The notes beneath the pieces are model-generated. The model worked only from the letters and a program-made list of their open reading frames with translations. It had not been told where the DNA came from and searched no databases. The position numbers and the translations under genes were made by a program. From Atopsyche davidsoni (Eukaryota; Arthropoda; Insecta; Trichoptera; Hydrobiosidae), in the NCBI GenBank assembly GCA_022113835.1, contig JAILWY010000008.1, positions 4,456,001-4,520,000 on the forward strand: a DNA stretch of 64,000 bases. Reading direction: 5' to 3'. This document shows, in pieces, positions 12,722 through 24,239 of the stretch; the stretch's first letter is position 1, and the number at the start of each line of letters is the position of its first letter.

Positions 12722-12797
12722 GTGATTTATGTAGGATTCGAACTCACATCCCCAAGCTTTTATCGCAGGTGCATTACCAACTATGCTAACGAATCAC
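12722..12797 (-). repeat. tRNA-like sequence (degenerate tRNA or SINE head)
   Basis: On the minus strand the 76-base stretch starts GTGATTC and ends AAATCAC, giving a six-pair acceptor-like stem. It holds an A-box-like TAGCATAGTTGG with a GCAT/ATGC D-stem and a B-box-like AGTTCGAATCC. Two extra bases separate the acceptor and D arms, and the anticodon arm does not pair well, so I do not call a working tRNA. A tRNA pseudogene or tRNA-derived SINE head fits best. Confidence 0.5.
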
Positions 12798-13548
12798 TAG
12801 TACTACGAGTATTAACTTTTGAAAGGTATTTATAAAAAAAACATTTTTTTGTTGTTTGTGTATCGGGGGGAGATTCTTCTCTCCGTACAGCAGTAATCAA
12901 CGAATTGTTTTATTGTAGCTCAGCGTTGCCGTTTTGCAGGTATATTGTGTACAATAGGGTACAGCAGTACACAGGTAAGTATTAAATATGAATTGCTGGC
13001 AGAATATCGTGGTTTGCCGCTGGAAGTGCTGGCGCAGGGAAACTCCGAGGCTGGGACGCATTCCTCCTGCGGTTGGAGGGAATGTAGGCTTTGTGCCAAT
13101 TAGCGACAGGCATGTGGACTATGCTCGCAGCTTCAAATAATACAACCCCGAGTACCTGCCTGCATTGTATATTAGTATACGCATAATGAATATATATTTG
13201 GACCATGTATTAATCACCGATTCAGTCATAATAACTGTGTTACTTGTGAAATGAACTGAACGCCTTCAGGCTGTTACTACCACTGCAGTCTTTAAAAATA
13301 TTTTTTTCTCCGTTTCACACATTAGTAGCTGCCTTTAAACCACTGGTTCCCAGAGTGGTCAATATCCGCCCTGCAAGGGGTCGAAGACAGATAAAAATTA
13401 AATAGGGGGTCCATGAACTGTAAATGGGGGTCTACGAGAGTGGAACCCATTTAAACAGGTCATCACCAATATTTAGGCATTCCGTAAATGCAATAATGTA
13501 CATTTCACGTTGGCATTTCAAGTGTTTTATTCTATTTAAGATATTAAA

Positions 13549-13600
13549 ATGGAATTCCACCAAGTACTCTCTGTCAAAAATATAGATTAGAAAAGTATAA
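13549..13600 (-). repeat. Inverted copy of the 11520 repeat flank
   Basis: ATTAAAATGGAATTCCACCA followed by AGTACTC is the reverse complement of 11512-11541. It is a second member of the element that contains the 24-bp inverted repeat, here without the second arm. Confidence 0.55.
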
Positions 13601-13769
13601 TTAACTTAGCATGTATTAAATCTACTGTACAGTAAACCCTATGAAAGTGAGTTGTTCTATATAAGATGTCAAAAATATGTTGAAGTTGATGAATTTGTAA
13701 GTGGGACAAAACAGTTTGGGAGCCTATGCTTTAAACTAAACTGAGCTGTTTTTCAGGAATAAATCTTCA

Positions 13770-13820
13770 TTTTCAGGTGCTTCTCTTCAGAGGAAGTCGG
13801 TGACCTGCCATTGAGCATAA
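13770..13820 (-). repeat. LINE 3' tail fragment, minus strand
   Basis: Read on the minus strand: GCTCAATGGCAGGTCACCG, CTTCCTCTGAAGAGAAGCACC. It is the same tail as at 14893 and 8862, diverged. Confidence 0.45.
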
Positions 13821-14854
13821 CTTTTTTCAGATTTCTATTTTACTTTAAGTCGTACGTTATGTCATCGATACAGTGAAAAATTTAATAAAAAATGCGCCTG
13901 CATCTATTGTATACTCGTACATAAAGTTGACGAGCTGGTTCGTGCTTCTGAGTACAGTGGAACGAAGAGATTCCAGTAAGCCGATGTATTGAAACATACG
14001 ACGCGCACGTGATGGATCTCGGAGGCATTACGTATTCGGCGGGGTGTACGGAAAACTCCAGTTAAAGGATATCCCGGCGGAAATTATGACTTTTCCGCGC
14101 GAGTTTTTCGCGGTTATTTCGCGACGTTTCGAATTTGCATATTTCAGGGATTATCGATAACCGAGAAAGATGTCCCCTTTTTGTTTTTCGGATTTATGGA
14201 TTTATTGAAGGGCGGAATGAAATGTTACGTAACCAAAGTGAAATAGTATGGCAGCGGCTGAGCATTTATATTGTCCATTCAAAAGTAATATATTTTCATT
14301 CGCTCTATCTATTATGTTTTCGGGATATTTTATTTTATTATAAAATGCTCATGATTGTGAAATGGGAATGTATTTATAAAAAGTATACTTCAATCACTGT
14401 TTGAAAAGGCAACGACAAACTTCAACACATTTAAAAGGAAATATAATTGTATTCGACAAATAATTTTTAAGAAAACTTTAGGGCCATATATTGAGGAAGT
14501 ATCTCACATGTTAATAAGATGAAACCTGTAGTGTTTGAAGGTTTCCACGATTTTCAGGCATTGTTTTGAGCCGAGCTCAGGTGTGTGCTGAAGTCACGTG
14601 GTCGCTTCATCTCCTCTGCTTTAGTTTAAACAATTCCCAACAAACAGATCCAAAAGCGTCCATCGATAATGTAAAATTTAAACACTGACTAACATTTTTC
14701 TCGCAACCACTCGCTACTGTGTTACGTAGTAAAACACCAGAAGCTCTAAACTACACCGATACCCACGATTTTAAAGTGTACAGTAGTATTTTTGATCGTA
14801 TATTTAAACATTTTGCTATAAAGAATTATAATGAACTCTTGTTAGAAAAAAACG

Positions 14855-14945
14855 TAAGGTAGCTGAATTAGTAAGATTGGCTCAGGACAAACATATGCTC
14901 AGTGAAATGGTCACCAACCTCCTCTAAGAAGAGACACTTCTAAAA
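14855..14945 (+). repeat. LINE ORF2 C-terminus, best-preserved tail
   Basis: In one frame the sequence reads AELVRLAQDKHMLSEMVTNLL and then a stop, matching the usual end of endonuclease/reverse-transcriptase proteins of insect non-LTR retrotransposons (…LAxDRxxxxxMVANL…). Everything upstream is lost, as expected for 5'-truncated LINE copies. This copy defines the tail used to recognise the others in the window. Confidence 0.6.
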
Positions 14946-16034
14946 AATATATATGTACTGTATATATATATATATAAAAAGACAAGATCACCATGAAGAA
15001 ATTAGGCTTTCGAAGTATTTCTTGTGTCTCTAGACTGAACAGCTGTTAAATAAATTTGATCGGTCAATAACCTCGAACGCTTTTGTAACAACTGATATTG
15101 AATACAGCACCTGGAGCGAGTCGGGCAGCCCCGACTTGAGAGCACCTGGCTCATCGTCCATTATAGGTGTAAGCGGCCGGACAAACTCGGGTAATTGGTT
15201 TACCAAACAGATGTTTTGTGCCAGCTACGCCCGTCTCGATACATCGTGACTAGAGCCTATGGGTAATGGAAAAGGCAGGTAACACATTGCTTCGTGAACT
15301 AAATAATAGCACGGATCACTGGAGTACCCCAAGCCAAGCGGCCAGCCTCGAGCTATTTCAGAATACTTGCTGCACTAAAAACCAGTAAAAAGGCTTTCAA
15401 TTCTAATAAAAAACTGTTCAATCTAAGCGTTGAGTTAAGCCGACTACACTTGCAACCGATTTGCAGCCAATCGATTGTCTAAAACAGTACCTATAGCAGA
15501 TTCTTTGTAGACAGTCGACAAATCCTGAATAATTTTATACTATGCTTGTGAAACGAAAATGTTGGGCAGAAATAAATTATGCTGAACTTTATTACAAGGT
15601 AATTGTGTAAATATATTTTTTTTATAAAGGTGTAGTGCGAATTATGCGTTACATGTAAATATATAAAAAAATTTGTCGTTTATAAGTTTTCATTGTTTTC
15701 AGGTTTGAGATCGATTATTTATGCTCACGTTTAAAACCCATTGCGCGCCACTGGTAAATATGCAGTGCTGGCGTGATTTTTCGTAGTCCTGCTCGTCACG
15801 ACTTGCTTTTTTTCCATTCTCACTGAACAGTGACATCCCACACGAGTGGTGTTCGCACCTCAGCCCTCACGTGACGGCGACCCGACTGCCTGAGTGAGCT
15901 CGACAGCTGTTTACAGTAATCACTTCAATGCCTTCAGTCGTGATGACAACATCATAAATATGTTCCAGAATCAAGCATAGAAGTAAAAACTATATAAAAT
16001 ATACGCAAAGAGGCAGTTGCTTCCAGCCTTTTAA

Positions 16035-16582
16035 TTGCCTCTGGTGTCCAACCGGACACCAGGGGCAGTCCATTACCTGGCGAAATCGTGTCATTTAATT
16101 AATTAAATTGTCTCTTTATTTTTCTCTGTCGAAAGTAGATTTTTTACAGAGTATTAAAAAAACTATAAATTATATTCATCAATTTTTTATTATTTAATTA
16201 ACGTCCATTTTCAGGGTAAAATAAAATCTTGAAGATGTTGAAAAATTGGATAAAATGACAACTTTTCAAAACTAAAGTTTGTTATAGATTTTTTTTTTTT
16301 AATTTTCTAAATAATATGTCGCACAAGGTTTATATTTAATCTTTTAATTTCATTTGAAAAAAAGACTTTTAAATATTTAGGACTCTTGGAAAAGGGACAT
16401 GACGAATCTCCAAATTCCTACTCTTCAATCGGAAAAACACATATTTATCACATTAATAGTAAATTTATAAGAAATAAAAATATATTCTGTTCGGGAGAAG
16501 GGATGTATCAAACTTTTTGCATATAAATTGTGCAGTCGACTAGAAAATGATATAAAAAAACTCGATTATGGGACCTAGACCC
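16035..16582 (+). mobile_element. TTAA-flanked non-autonomous element, copy A
   Basis: Lies between TTAA at 16031-16034 and TTAA at 16583-16586. The interior (the GTAAAATAAAATCTTGAAGA and CCAAATTCCTAC segments, and GGGATGTATCAAACTTTTTG near the right end) matches copies B and C. The right terminus reads ATGGGACCTAGACCC. The left terminus is unlike copy B: it starts with a hairpin, GCCTCTGGTGTCC, AACC, GGACACCAGGGGC. No protein is encoded. TTAA duplication points to piggyBac or Kolobok machinery. Confidence 0.65.
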
Positions 16583-17925
16583 TTAATGATTTTTTTAGGC
16601 GTTTTCGCTTTGCAAGGGCTTCACGCTGAAGAGCAAATGTAGTAACATCCTAACTATTTTTTTGTATTTGCATGCAGTATTACAAATTTAATATCTCTAT
16701 CGTGGATACATAAATCAGTCAAAGAGACAATCCTTTACTTAACTTAGAATAACTTTACTTAGAATTGGTTTTTCCTTGTACAGTGATATATGGATGAGAA
16801 AAATATTACAATACATAAATTTGAAGAAAACTTTCATGCTTATTTTTGCATATATTTTTCAATTGAATAAATTTAAAACAATAAAACTGAACTCCGCATT
16901 ATACCGCAGCAGAGTTTCTAGAATGGTGAGTAAAGCGGGACTCTGGGGGTCGCTAAGCCGAGGGCGGTTTATGGAATCGAAAATCGTAAAACAGAGCGCC
17001 CCGGGGGTGGCGATGCAGAGGGGTGGCTGGGGTGGAAGGAGCCGGCCCTGGATTACTCTCCTAACCCCTGCTCAGCCCCATTTCGCCACTGGCCACAGCG
17101 CCTCCCGAAGCCAGCTTCGCTTCCGACCCAAACCCCTTAATACAACCGTGACAATGTTCCAAAACTGGCATTCTAAAGATAACTTGCAGCTGAAGCATAG
17201 ACCCAGCGCCACCCGGTATTACCTGGGCAAACACAGCCTCTTACGACCCACCATATTTGATGCCCTTAACGTTTGAAACAGGTGAAAAGTCAATGATTTG
17301 CGTGGTGATATTTTTTTTTAGCGATGCGAACATACTTTCAGGATAGGAGAAAAAAAATAGGGCTGAGTATTTTAAGGGATGATAAACTTGATCGTATGTA
17401 AAATTACTGAAAAAATTAAACACTCTCCTTGCTTAATTTAACGTGCACCTATGCAAAAAGAGATCCGAGATATCAGATAGAGTTGTTCATTTCGTCTTCT
17501 TTTCTGTGCACCCCCTTTTTTAAAATAATAAATTAGATTAAAACCTTTTCATGCTTTTTTATTATACTTGCAATCTTTTTGGTGAGCCCTACATAACTGG
17601 ATATTAAAATAAGTTTATTATTGTATACTTCGAGAGAAGTCAGGCGTCAACAGCTATCCTGGGAGGAATACTTTCCTCTTCCACGATATTATCAATCGAG
17701 GCGCATAATAATTAATGCACAAACCATAATTTCACGCTAATTAAAGACGTGTGATTAAATTGATATAGTGTTGTTTTAATATAAATATCTATTTCCTCAA
17801 TTTAGAACACCATAAATAATTCTGTGAAAATCAAACTGCAAAGAGAAATTGAATATTTTCCATTTATCTCACGGTCGATAATCAATTTCGCTTTCAACTA
17901 GGTCTCTGGGGTAAAATCATAAAAG

Positions 17926-18015
17926 ATGCCTACACACGTTGCCACCAACAACAGGATGATAATACGCCCAAAAAAAATGCAAAAAAGGTACAGTTCAGTT
18001 GAGTGTAGGCAGCTT
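17926..18015. mobile_element. Short MITE of the CTACACACG family, interrupted or abutted by copy B
   Basis: Left end GATGCCTACACACGTTGCC and right end GAGTGTAGGCAGCTT are imperfect inverted repeats about 90 bases apart. The TTAA target of element B overlaps the right end, so B probably inserted into the MITE end, which gives a relative age for the two families. Confidence 0.5.
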
Positions 18016-18017
18016 AA

Positions 18018-18652
18018 GAGGGTAAGTCCCATATTCGAGTTTTTTTGACCATTTTCTGGAACATTTTGCGAAAAATTGACTGCACCAATCAAAAAAATTT
18101 AAATGCAAAAAGTTTGATACATCCCTTCTTCCTTTAATTCAATTAATTTAATTGTCACTTTATTTTGCTATATCGAAAGTTAATTTTTTTACAGAGTATT
18201 GAAAAAACTATGCATTACATTTATCGATTTTTTATTATTTAATTTACGTCCATTTTTAGGGTAAAATAAAATCTTGAAGATGTTGAAAAATTGGATAAAA
18301 TGACGACTTTTCAAAACCAAAGTTTGTTAAAGATTTTTTTAAAATTAATTTTTAAAATAATATTCTGCACAGGGTTTATATGTAATCTTTTAATTCCAAT
18401 TAAAAAAAAGACTTTTAAATGTTTAGGATTCTTGAAAAATGTACCAGACGAATCTCCAAATTCCTACACTTCAATCGGAAAGATACATATATATCATATT
18501 AATAGTATATTTAGAAGAAATAAAAATATATTCTGTTCGGAAGAAGGGATGTATCAAACTTTTTGCATTAAATTTTTTTGATTGGTGTAGTCAATTTTTC
18601 GCAAAATGTTCCAGAAAATGGTCAAAAAAACTCGAATATGGGACTTACCCCC
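18018..18652. mobile_element. TTAA-flanked MITE with long terminal inverted repeats, copy B
   Basis: The two ends are inverted repeats of about 118 bases with only a few differences (GGGTAAGTCCCATATTCGAG at the outer end), flanked on both sides by TTAA (18014-18017 and 18653-18656). The 400-base interior is AT-rich and non-coding and shared with copies A and C. The G-rich outer end differs from the CCC start usual for piggyBac and fits Kolobok-type ends better; the sequence cannot settle this. Confidence 0.8.
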
Positions 18653-18744
18653 TTAAAGTTTTTGCAATCAATAAGTGACTCACCCACAGGCTCGACGGGC
18701 AGCCTCTGCGATTGCAGCCCCGTCAGGGTTTTCAGAGTGCGACC

Positions 18745-18838
18745 TTCAGTCCCGGGGGGTGCAGCCTCCTCCAGGGTCCCGGGGGGTGCAGCCTCCTCCA
18801 GGGTCCCGGGGGTGGAGCCTCCTCCAGGGTCCCGAGGG
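18745..18838. repeat. GC-rich minisatellite, about 27-bp unit
   Basis: GGTCCCGGGGGGTGCAGCC plus TCCTCCAG is repeated about 3.5 times. All three plus frames stay open across it, which is a property of a repeat whose length is a multiple of three, not evidence for a protein. Confidence 0.85.
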
Positions 18839-19168
18839 TGGCGGACATGATACGAGCATTACCGGCCCCATTCGTCTTCAGGCAGACGTCTGGATTCCCG
18901 CTATATATGGTCAGTCTCGGAGTGAGATACCTGAAGCTGAAAGAAATCAATACGTCAGGGTAACAAATAAACACAAGTACACCAGTATTTCAGGAAAATA
19001 TTCGGTAAGGTTCTATTGAAAAACTTGAGTAAAAAAAAAATTATGCATTTGACATCATTTTACGTTTTTATTTTTGAACAAAATTATTTTTAGTTTATTC
19101 ATCTTAAATATGTATAAATGTTTTGCTTCATCGATAAATATATACTTTTTTAATTGTTGTCGCTTTTT

Positions 19169-19216
19169 CACTCTAGTTTCGCCAACATGCTAGGTTGGCA
19201 TCTTCAAGCAAAGTGA
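19169..19216 (-). ncRNA. Hammerhead-like remnant
   Basis: Read on the minus strand: CTTGAAGATGCCAAC, a loop, GTTGGCGAAACTAGAGTG. The GCCAAC/GTTGGC stem is perfect and is followed by GAAAC, as in hammerhead stem II and the GAAA box. The catalytic CUGAUGA box is altered to a CUUGAAGAU-like string, so cleavage activity is unlikely. It belongs with the sites at 37336, 42674 and 60727. Confidence 0.4.
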
Positions 19217-19290
19217 GATTTCTTTAGCTATTTACAGATGAGTTAATGACAACGGAGAATGATTATCATAAATAGTTATAATGGCAACGA

Positions 19291-19294
<4 letters not shown>

Positions 19295-19368
<74 letters not shown>
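19295..19368. repeat. (TA)n microsatellite
   Basis: Pure TA dinucleotides over about 74 bases. Confidence 0.95.
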
Positions 19369-19371
<3 letters not shown>

Positions 19372-19533
19372 ACCACAGCATTGAGTATTGATAGTAGAAT
19401 TTTTAACTGTTGAATGAACGGTATCAAGTTGATCAATTAAAAAATAAAAAATAATTCAAAATGTATTATTAAAAGCCATTGAAGACATGCAATATACAAA
19501 ATAATTTTATTACGCGTTTTGCTGGGCATAAAT

Positions 19534-19701
19534 CAGTGGCGTGCGGAGAGTCCAAAATGAAGGCAAGCAGTTTTGATACTTTATATAAATGAGCGTTATG
19601 AATCACGTAAATTATGAAAAATGTTGCGAAATTTATTACTTCGAGTATTTAAAAATTTGTAAGCTGTAATATATTTTATGGGAAACAATTGCACGCCACT
19701 G
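19534..19701. mobile_element. Small MITE with CAGTGGCGTGCG ends
   Basis: CAGTGGCGTGCG at 19534 is answered by GCACGCCACTG at 19691-19701, giving 11-bp terminal inverted repeats around a 146-base AT-rich non-coding interior. Single ends of the same type occur near 15747, 23948 and 28055. CAGTGG-type ends are common in hAT elements; the flanks show only a partial 8-base match, so the duplication is not proven. Confidence 0.55.
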
Positions 19702-20044
19702 GTAAATATACAACGTCCTGTCAAGAAAACCGCGGTTAGCCAGCTTTTCATACACTGCATGTCTTGTTATGCATAATAATTGTTATAAAACTGAAACTTC
19801 TTGATTTATGTATAAAAATAGCAATGAAGCAAATTATTTTCATTTTATCATACAAATATCGGATTTTTATGCAATTTGTCAAATTAATATATATTTTTTA
19901 ATAAAATTGCTGAAAAGCGGAAATTACTAAAGCAGAAAGATAAACATTTTAAGAAGAAAATAAAAATAGTTTATATTAATAAGAAAACTGCGTTAGTGGT
20001 AGCAATATATTAAAAATTTGCTTTTTACGTATATTTTTACAAAA

Positions 20045-20275
20045 AAAAAAGGTACACACAGGTATGTAAAGAAGCGGAAAGTCTCCTATTTTGGCCAAAT
20101 CCTCCAGCTGATTGTCCAAGGAAAAATCCAAGGGAAAAGGGGCATTGGAAGAAGGAAGTTTACGTGGATGCGGAATTTGCGAATCGAAGCTGGCTAAGGC
20201 TGGCTTAGTATAGGAATATGTTCGACGAAATGGTCAACCATGAGGAGAGGCATCAGAAGAAGAATAATAAAAATG
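20045..20275 (+). pseudogene. LINE reverse-transcriptase C-terminal fragment
   Basis: One frame reads YFGQILQLIVQGKIQGKRG, then IGRRKFTWMRNLR before a stop. This is the usual C-terminal signature of insect endonuclease/reverse-transcriptase proteins of non-LTR elements (LLQLIxxGKIxGKRxxGRRxxSWLxNLR). The MVxNLH-like end follows as GACGAAATGGTCAACC…GAGGAGAGGCATCAGAAGAAG. In-frame stops and a shortened tail show the copy is dead. Confidence 0.7.
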
Positions 20276-20312
20276 CGGATAGGAGGATTCCTCCACTCCA
20301 GAATCATTTTAA

Positions 20313-20676
20313 CACACGGGGCGGGTACTAGTACCCGTTTCGCGGACTGCTGTCTAAAAGCGGGGCGCGTATTGGTACCTTTTTGAATGTGTTTACTCTA
20401 AAAGCGGCAGAAGGTTATTTTACTCTTTAGGTTTACAGCTCGTAATGTTTGTTTAGGACTCGTCAACGTTACTTCTACCAATACTGTCCAGTGATTCTGA
20501 ACAACGTGACAATGAAGAAGTGGAGTGGTCAGAGAATGATAATCCTGAACAATTTTTAGGACAAAGTGGTGTTGTCGTGATGCCAAGTAATCCGCAAAGT
20601 GTGTATGAAGTGGTTCTACTTTTTATAGGAAACGATTTATTTGACTACATGCAAATCAAAGAGTGTATAGACTAGA
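20313..20676 (+). pseudogene. piggyBac-like element, 5' end and transposase N-terminus
   Basis: TTAA at 20309-20312 is followed by CACACGGGGCGGGTACTAGT, a piggyBac-type terminus. Downstream one frame reads an acidic SSDSEQRDNEEVEWSEN segment and then NPQSVYEVVLLFIGNDLFDY, which resembles the start of the piggyBac transposase domain (…FxxFFTDELIxxIVxxTN…). The frame stops at 20676 and the catalytic DDD region and right end are absent. It is a 5' remnant, joined to the direct repeats that follow. Confidence 0.6.
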
Positions 20677-20919
20677 TTTCGCGCGCGCAATTTTACGCGA
20701 ATTTTGACCGCTTCGCACATCAGTTTAGTCAATTTGGTCACCCGCTTAAAATATAAATATAATATAAGCTATTGTGTAGCAGTAACATTTAATCTATTAA
20801 CAAAAATCTCATAATTTGCTAAACGAGAAAAATCAAAGAGTGTATAGACTAGATTTCGCACGCGCAATTTTACGCGAATTTTTCCACATCAGTTTAGTCA
20901 ATTTGGTCACCCGCTTAAA
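20653..20919 (+). repeat. Direct duplication, two units 177 bp apart
   Basis: The block AAATCAAAGAGTGTATAGAC…GGTCACCCGCTTAAA occurs at 20653-20750 and 20830-20919. The second unit lacks about ten bases (GACCGCTTCG). The first unit overlaps the end of the piggyBac frame, so it may be the subterminal DNA of that element, duplicated. Confidence 0.75.
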
Positions 20920-22204
20920 GTGTGTTAATAACACAACGCAAATCAGCGCTGCAGTTTCTGATTAGTATATTAAAAGTAGCATATGAAATGCACTGCATTA
21001 ACCACCCTTGCCTGGGGGGGGTGTATTAGACTGCACGGCTGAAGGCGGGGTTGATTTACGGCGGAGGGTTGCGTCGGGGGTGGGTTATTAGCGGCTCCAT
21101 TTGCGGGGCGAGCTGCATTACCCGCCACCAGCCGGACCCCGCAAACAGATTTATGTCCGCATTAGGACCGAGTTTATGGGGAGTCGATTTCAGGTGTGGA
21201 CGTGTGAATTTATCGGAACTATCTATGCACTGTGGACTCCAGCATGCATCATGCGATTTGTAATTAAAAAAATCAATTCAAACGATACGCAAACGTTTAT
21301 AATGAAATACTCAATATATACACAATTTACCCGTACAGGTATATTTAAAATGAATAATACGGTATCGCTAGGTACTCGGCGATTGCGACAACTATATGCA
21401 AGGTGTTTAATTTTTTTGTGTGCTAGGGTAACCACGAATTCAATGTTTCTTGGGAATATGCGGATAATATTTTTAAACAAAAAATTAAGTTACATTAATC
21501 AAACAAAAGATTTGACTATAAAATTTGTTGTTTGATTAATATTCAAAACAAGATAGTAGAAGAGTAGAAGATTACGAATGTGCTTGTATATGGATATTCA
21601 TATTTTTATTGTACAATTCTGTTATAGATATACGAGTAGTTTTTAATGTGTTATTAAAAAATAATAGTAAAAGGGGAAATGGCCGCAGACAGCACAATCA
21701 AAAATTTTGTAAAAGCACGCAACCCCAGCATCCTGGCGGTGATTCCGCCGAGCTCTTAAGCCTCCGTCTTCGCCGGGGAAAATGGCTGAAAAAATTTAAA
21801 ATGATGGCAGCCCCGGCCGGCTCGCGGGATCATACAAATGGGCCTTTTAAACCGTTAACTGCTATTATTTGTTATTCGTTCCTCCTCTTTATGACCCTTT
21901 TATAGCGTTCGGGATTCATACATGATGGTATTACTGTATGCGCGGGCAAGGGGAAGCGATCGCGCGCAGCCGGATCGGACTCAATTTTTATCAACGATTA
22001 TAGTGTTTGCCACCCCTGGCGACACGGAAGATGTCCACGTAACCTGGCCCCGAAACATACGGATCCCACCATATACAATATTATTGGATCATCTTAATAA
22101 AATATTTTTTATTGTAGGAGACTTTTATATGAGAATCGTTGAAAATACCATTGGTTGACCTTTACAAATGAATCTTGTACAGAATGGGCAAAGAAATGTG
22201 GTAT

Positions 22205-22400
22205 TTGGGTATATAAGCGTTTCAGCTGAAGGAAAAGAGGAGGAAACTTTCGTGGATGTGAAATTTGCGCCAGCGGCTGGAAGTCAGGAGTACAGCCGAA
22301 TTAGTAAGACTGCCCCTTTATTACCAAGTGCCTTTCTTGAGAAGGAGATTGGCGTCCGTTTCACTGAGCATATACTCATGCTGAGTCAGTGTTCATGGTT
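22205..22400. repeat. LINE tail fragments in both orientations
   Basis: The plus strand holds AAGAGGAGGAAACTTTCGTGGATGTG…GAATTAGTAAGACTGCC, the GRRK-F-W/ELVRL region of the LINE protein seen at 20045 and 14855. Just after it CGTTTCACTGAGCATATACTC is the tail in inverse orientation. The arrangement suggests rearrangement or two insertions. Confidence 0.45.
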
Positions 22401-22424
22401 TTCTAAGGGGAAAATATTGTAGTG

Positions 22425-22680
22425 CGTCCCCGGGTCCTTCTACACCGCAATTGTATATTGCTGCTGCCTAATAGCATTATTATATCATATAAACAATAAC
22501 CTCCACAATAATTACTACATTACCGATCCTTTACACACACCCAGGGTACAGAAAGGACGCCATGCACGAGCAACAGAATGGGGAGAGCGGAGACACAGAG
22601 AAAGCGGAAGGTTAAGATAGTTACATATTGGACGATATGGTCACCAACGTCCTTCGAGGAGAGGCATTAGAAGAAGAATA
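22425..22680. repeat. LINE-associated repeat fragments
   Basis: GCTGCTGCCTAATAGCATTATTATATCAT at 22461-22489 is the inverse of the 8738 repeat. At 22626-22672 GACGATATGGTCACCAACG and GAGGAGAGGCATTAGAAGAAG form another plus-strand LINE tail closely like the one ending at 20275. Confidence 0.5.
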
Positions 22681-22689
22681 TATACGCAA

Positions 22690-24239
22690 CACAATCTAAT
22701 TTAAAAAAAAAAATTACTTCTTACAGTCACACTTGTGAGTAACTTATTTTACATGTTTTTCTATAGGCTGAGGCAAATGGTCGCGAGGGCCAGTGTCCCC
22801 TGCTTCCGCGCGCTTCCAGCTGGTCGGCGTCTGCTCTCCCCTTTAATTTGTTTGACATTACATTTTTCTCCCTGATTTGTTTTCGCTGGTATTAATATTT
22901 ATAATACACTTTTGCGCCTCCAGCGGCTGTGGGACATTTTCGGGGACGCCCCTCGCCGAGCTGTCCTCTACGTCATCATATAAGAAAATCATTTTTGCTC
23001 GCCGCGGTGCATTATTTTTATTCTTACATGACAAATATTTTTTAAAGGAGCACTTTTAATAAAACGAAAAGTCAAATTCAATGCCAAATTAATTCCCACT
23101 TAAAAAAATATATGTATATAACTAAAAAAAAATTTTTTTTATTTAATTATCACTTACCATAAGTTCCTTTCACGAGCATTGATTTTTTTCGTATGAGTAA
23201 CCTAATTTTCTTTTATTTATTATAAAATGTCATCATGTCTTTTTTTTAATCAAATATATTAAAAATATAGTGAAAATTTGAGAGTCTGAGGGAAACATAC
23301 CGACATCTAAGATAATTTTTTTAATGAAAAATCATAGTTTATCTATTGCCTAAACTTTACTGTATTTTTTTAAATGTATTTGTTGATTTAATAATTTACT
23401 TATTCGAATCGATCGATTATTATGATATGAAATCGATTATTTAAAAAGATCTTTCATTATTATTCAAATTGGACGTTTTCACTTTCTGCTTTGACGTGGG
23501 AAAACTTTTATAAATCAGTTCCTGACTTTTTTATTCTTTTTGATATTTTTTTAATTTTATTTACAACTGAAAATTCACCTAACTTTTTTCTGGACATAAT
23601 AGTTTTTTTTTTGATTAGTTGATATTCAGAATATTTATTATGTACGTTAGTGACATCTATCAATAATTATAATTATTACTATAAGAGTTCGATTAGTGCA
23701 GCCTCAAACCTTACAAAATATTTATGTTATAAAGTGACATCTATAAATAAAGTTCTACATCATAAAAATATCTTAGAGCGATAAATGAAAGTTTTTTAGA
23801 AGAATCGCTAGATGTATGTAATAAAATTAATTAATGAGTATTTAGTAATAACAAATTTTTATTCATGTATCATTAGATGATTGAATCCAGTATCATTATT
23901 TTATACTGTCATAAATAAATTATTTTTTTAGGGCAAGCAAGCTTGCATGGAACGCACGCCACTGTCAAATCCAATTTTGAGTACTTGCTGGTTAATATAG
24001 TAAAATACATATTTCTAAAGTATATATTACTATGCTTATTTTACGGGTACGAATATAATGTACTGTAAATAGGAAACAGAAAGAAACGTAATTGATGAAG
24101 CAAATATTGACAAAAAAATTATCAATCAAAGAAATTTTTTACGTTTAATTTACAACAACAAATAAAATTTTTTACCATACACAATCCTTACATACAATTT
24201 TCAAGGACTATATTGCGCTTTGATGAACACATATTTTTG
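22690..24239. other. AT-rich intergenic DNA, no gene seen
   Basis: A GC-richer patch at 22770-22990 has no frame I recognise. The rest is AT-rich, with poly-T runs and one end of the CACGCCACTG repeat near 23948. Confidence 0.4.

Noticed and set aside
12722..12797. Functional tRNA gene
   Set aside because: Length and A/B boxes fit, but two extra bases after the acceptor stem and a poorly paired anticodon arm argue for a SINE head or pseudogene.
16776..17276. Longest plus-strand open frame (166 codons)
   Set aside because: Its second half crosses a GC-rich patch with biased Pro/Arg/Ser content and no recognisable domain; the first half is AT-biased. No splice sites or homologue recalled.
18578..19019. 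Overlapping open frames in three phases
   Set aside because: Produced by the 27-bp GC-rich minisatellite, whose length keeps all phases open.
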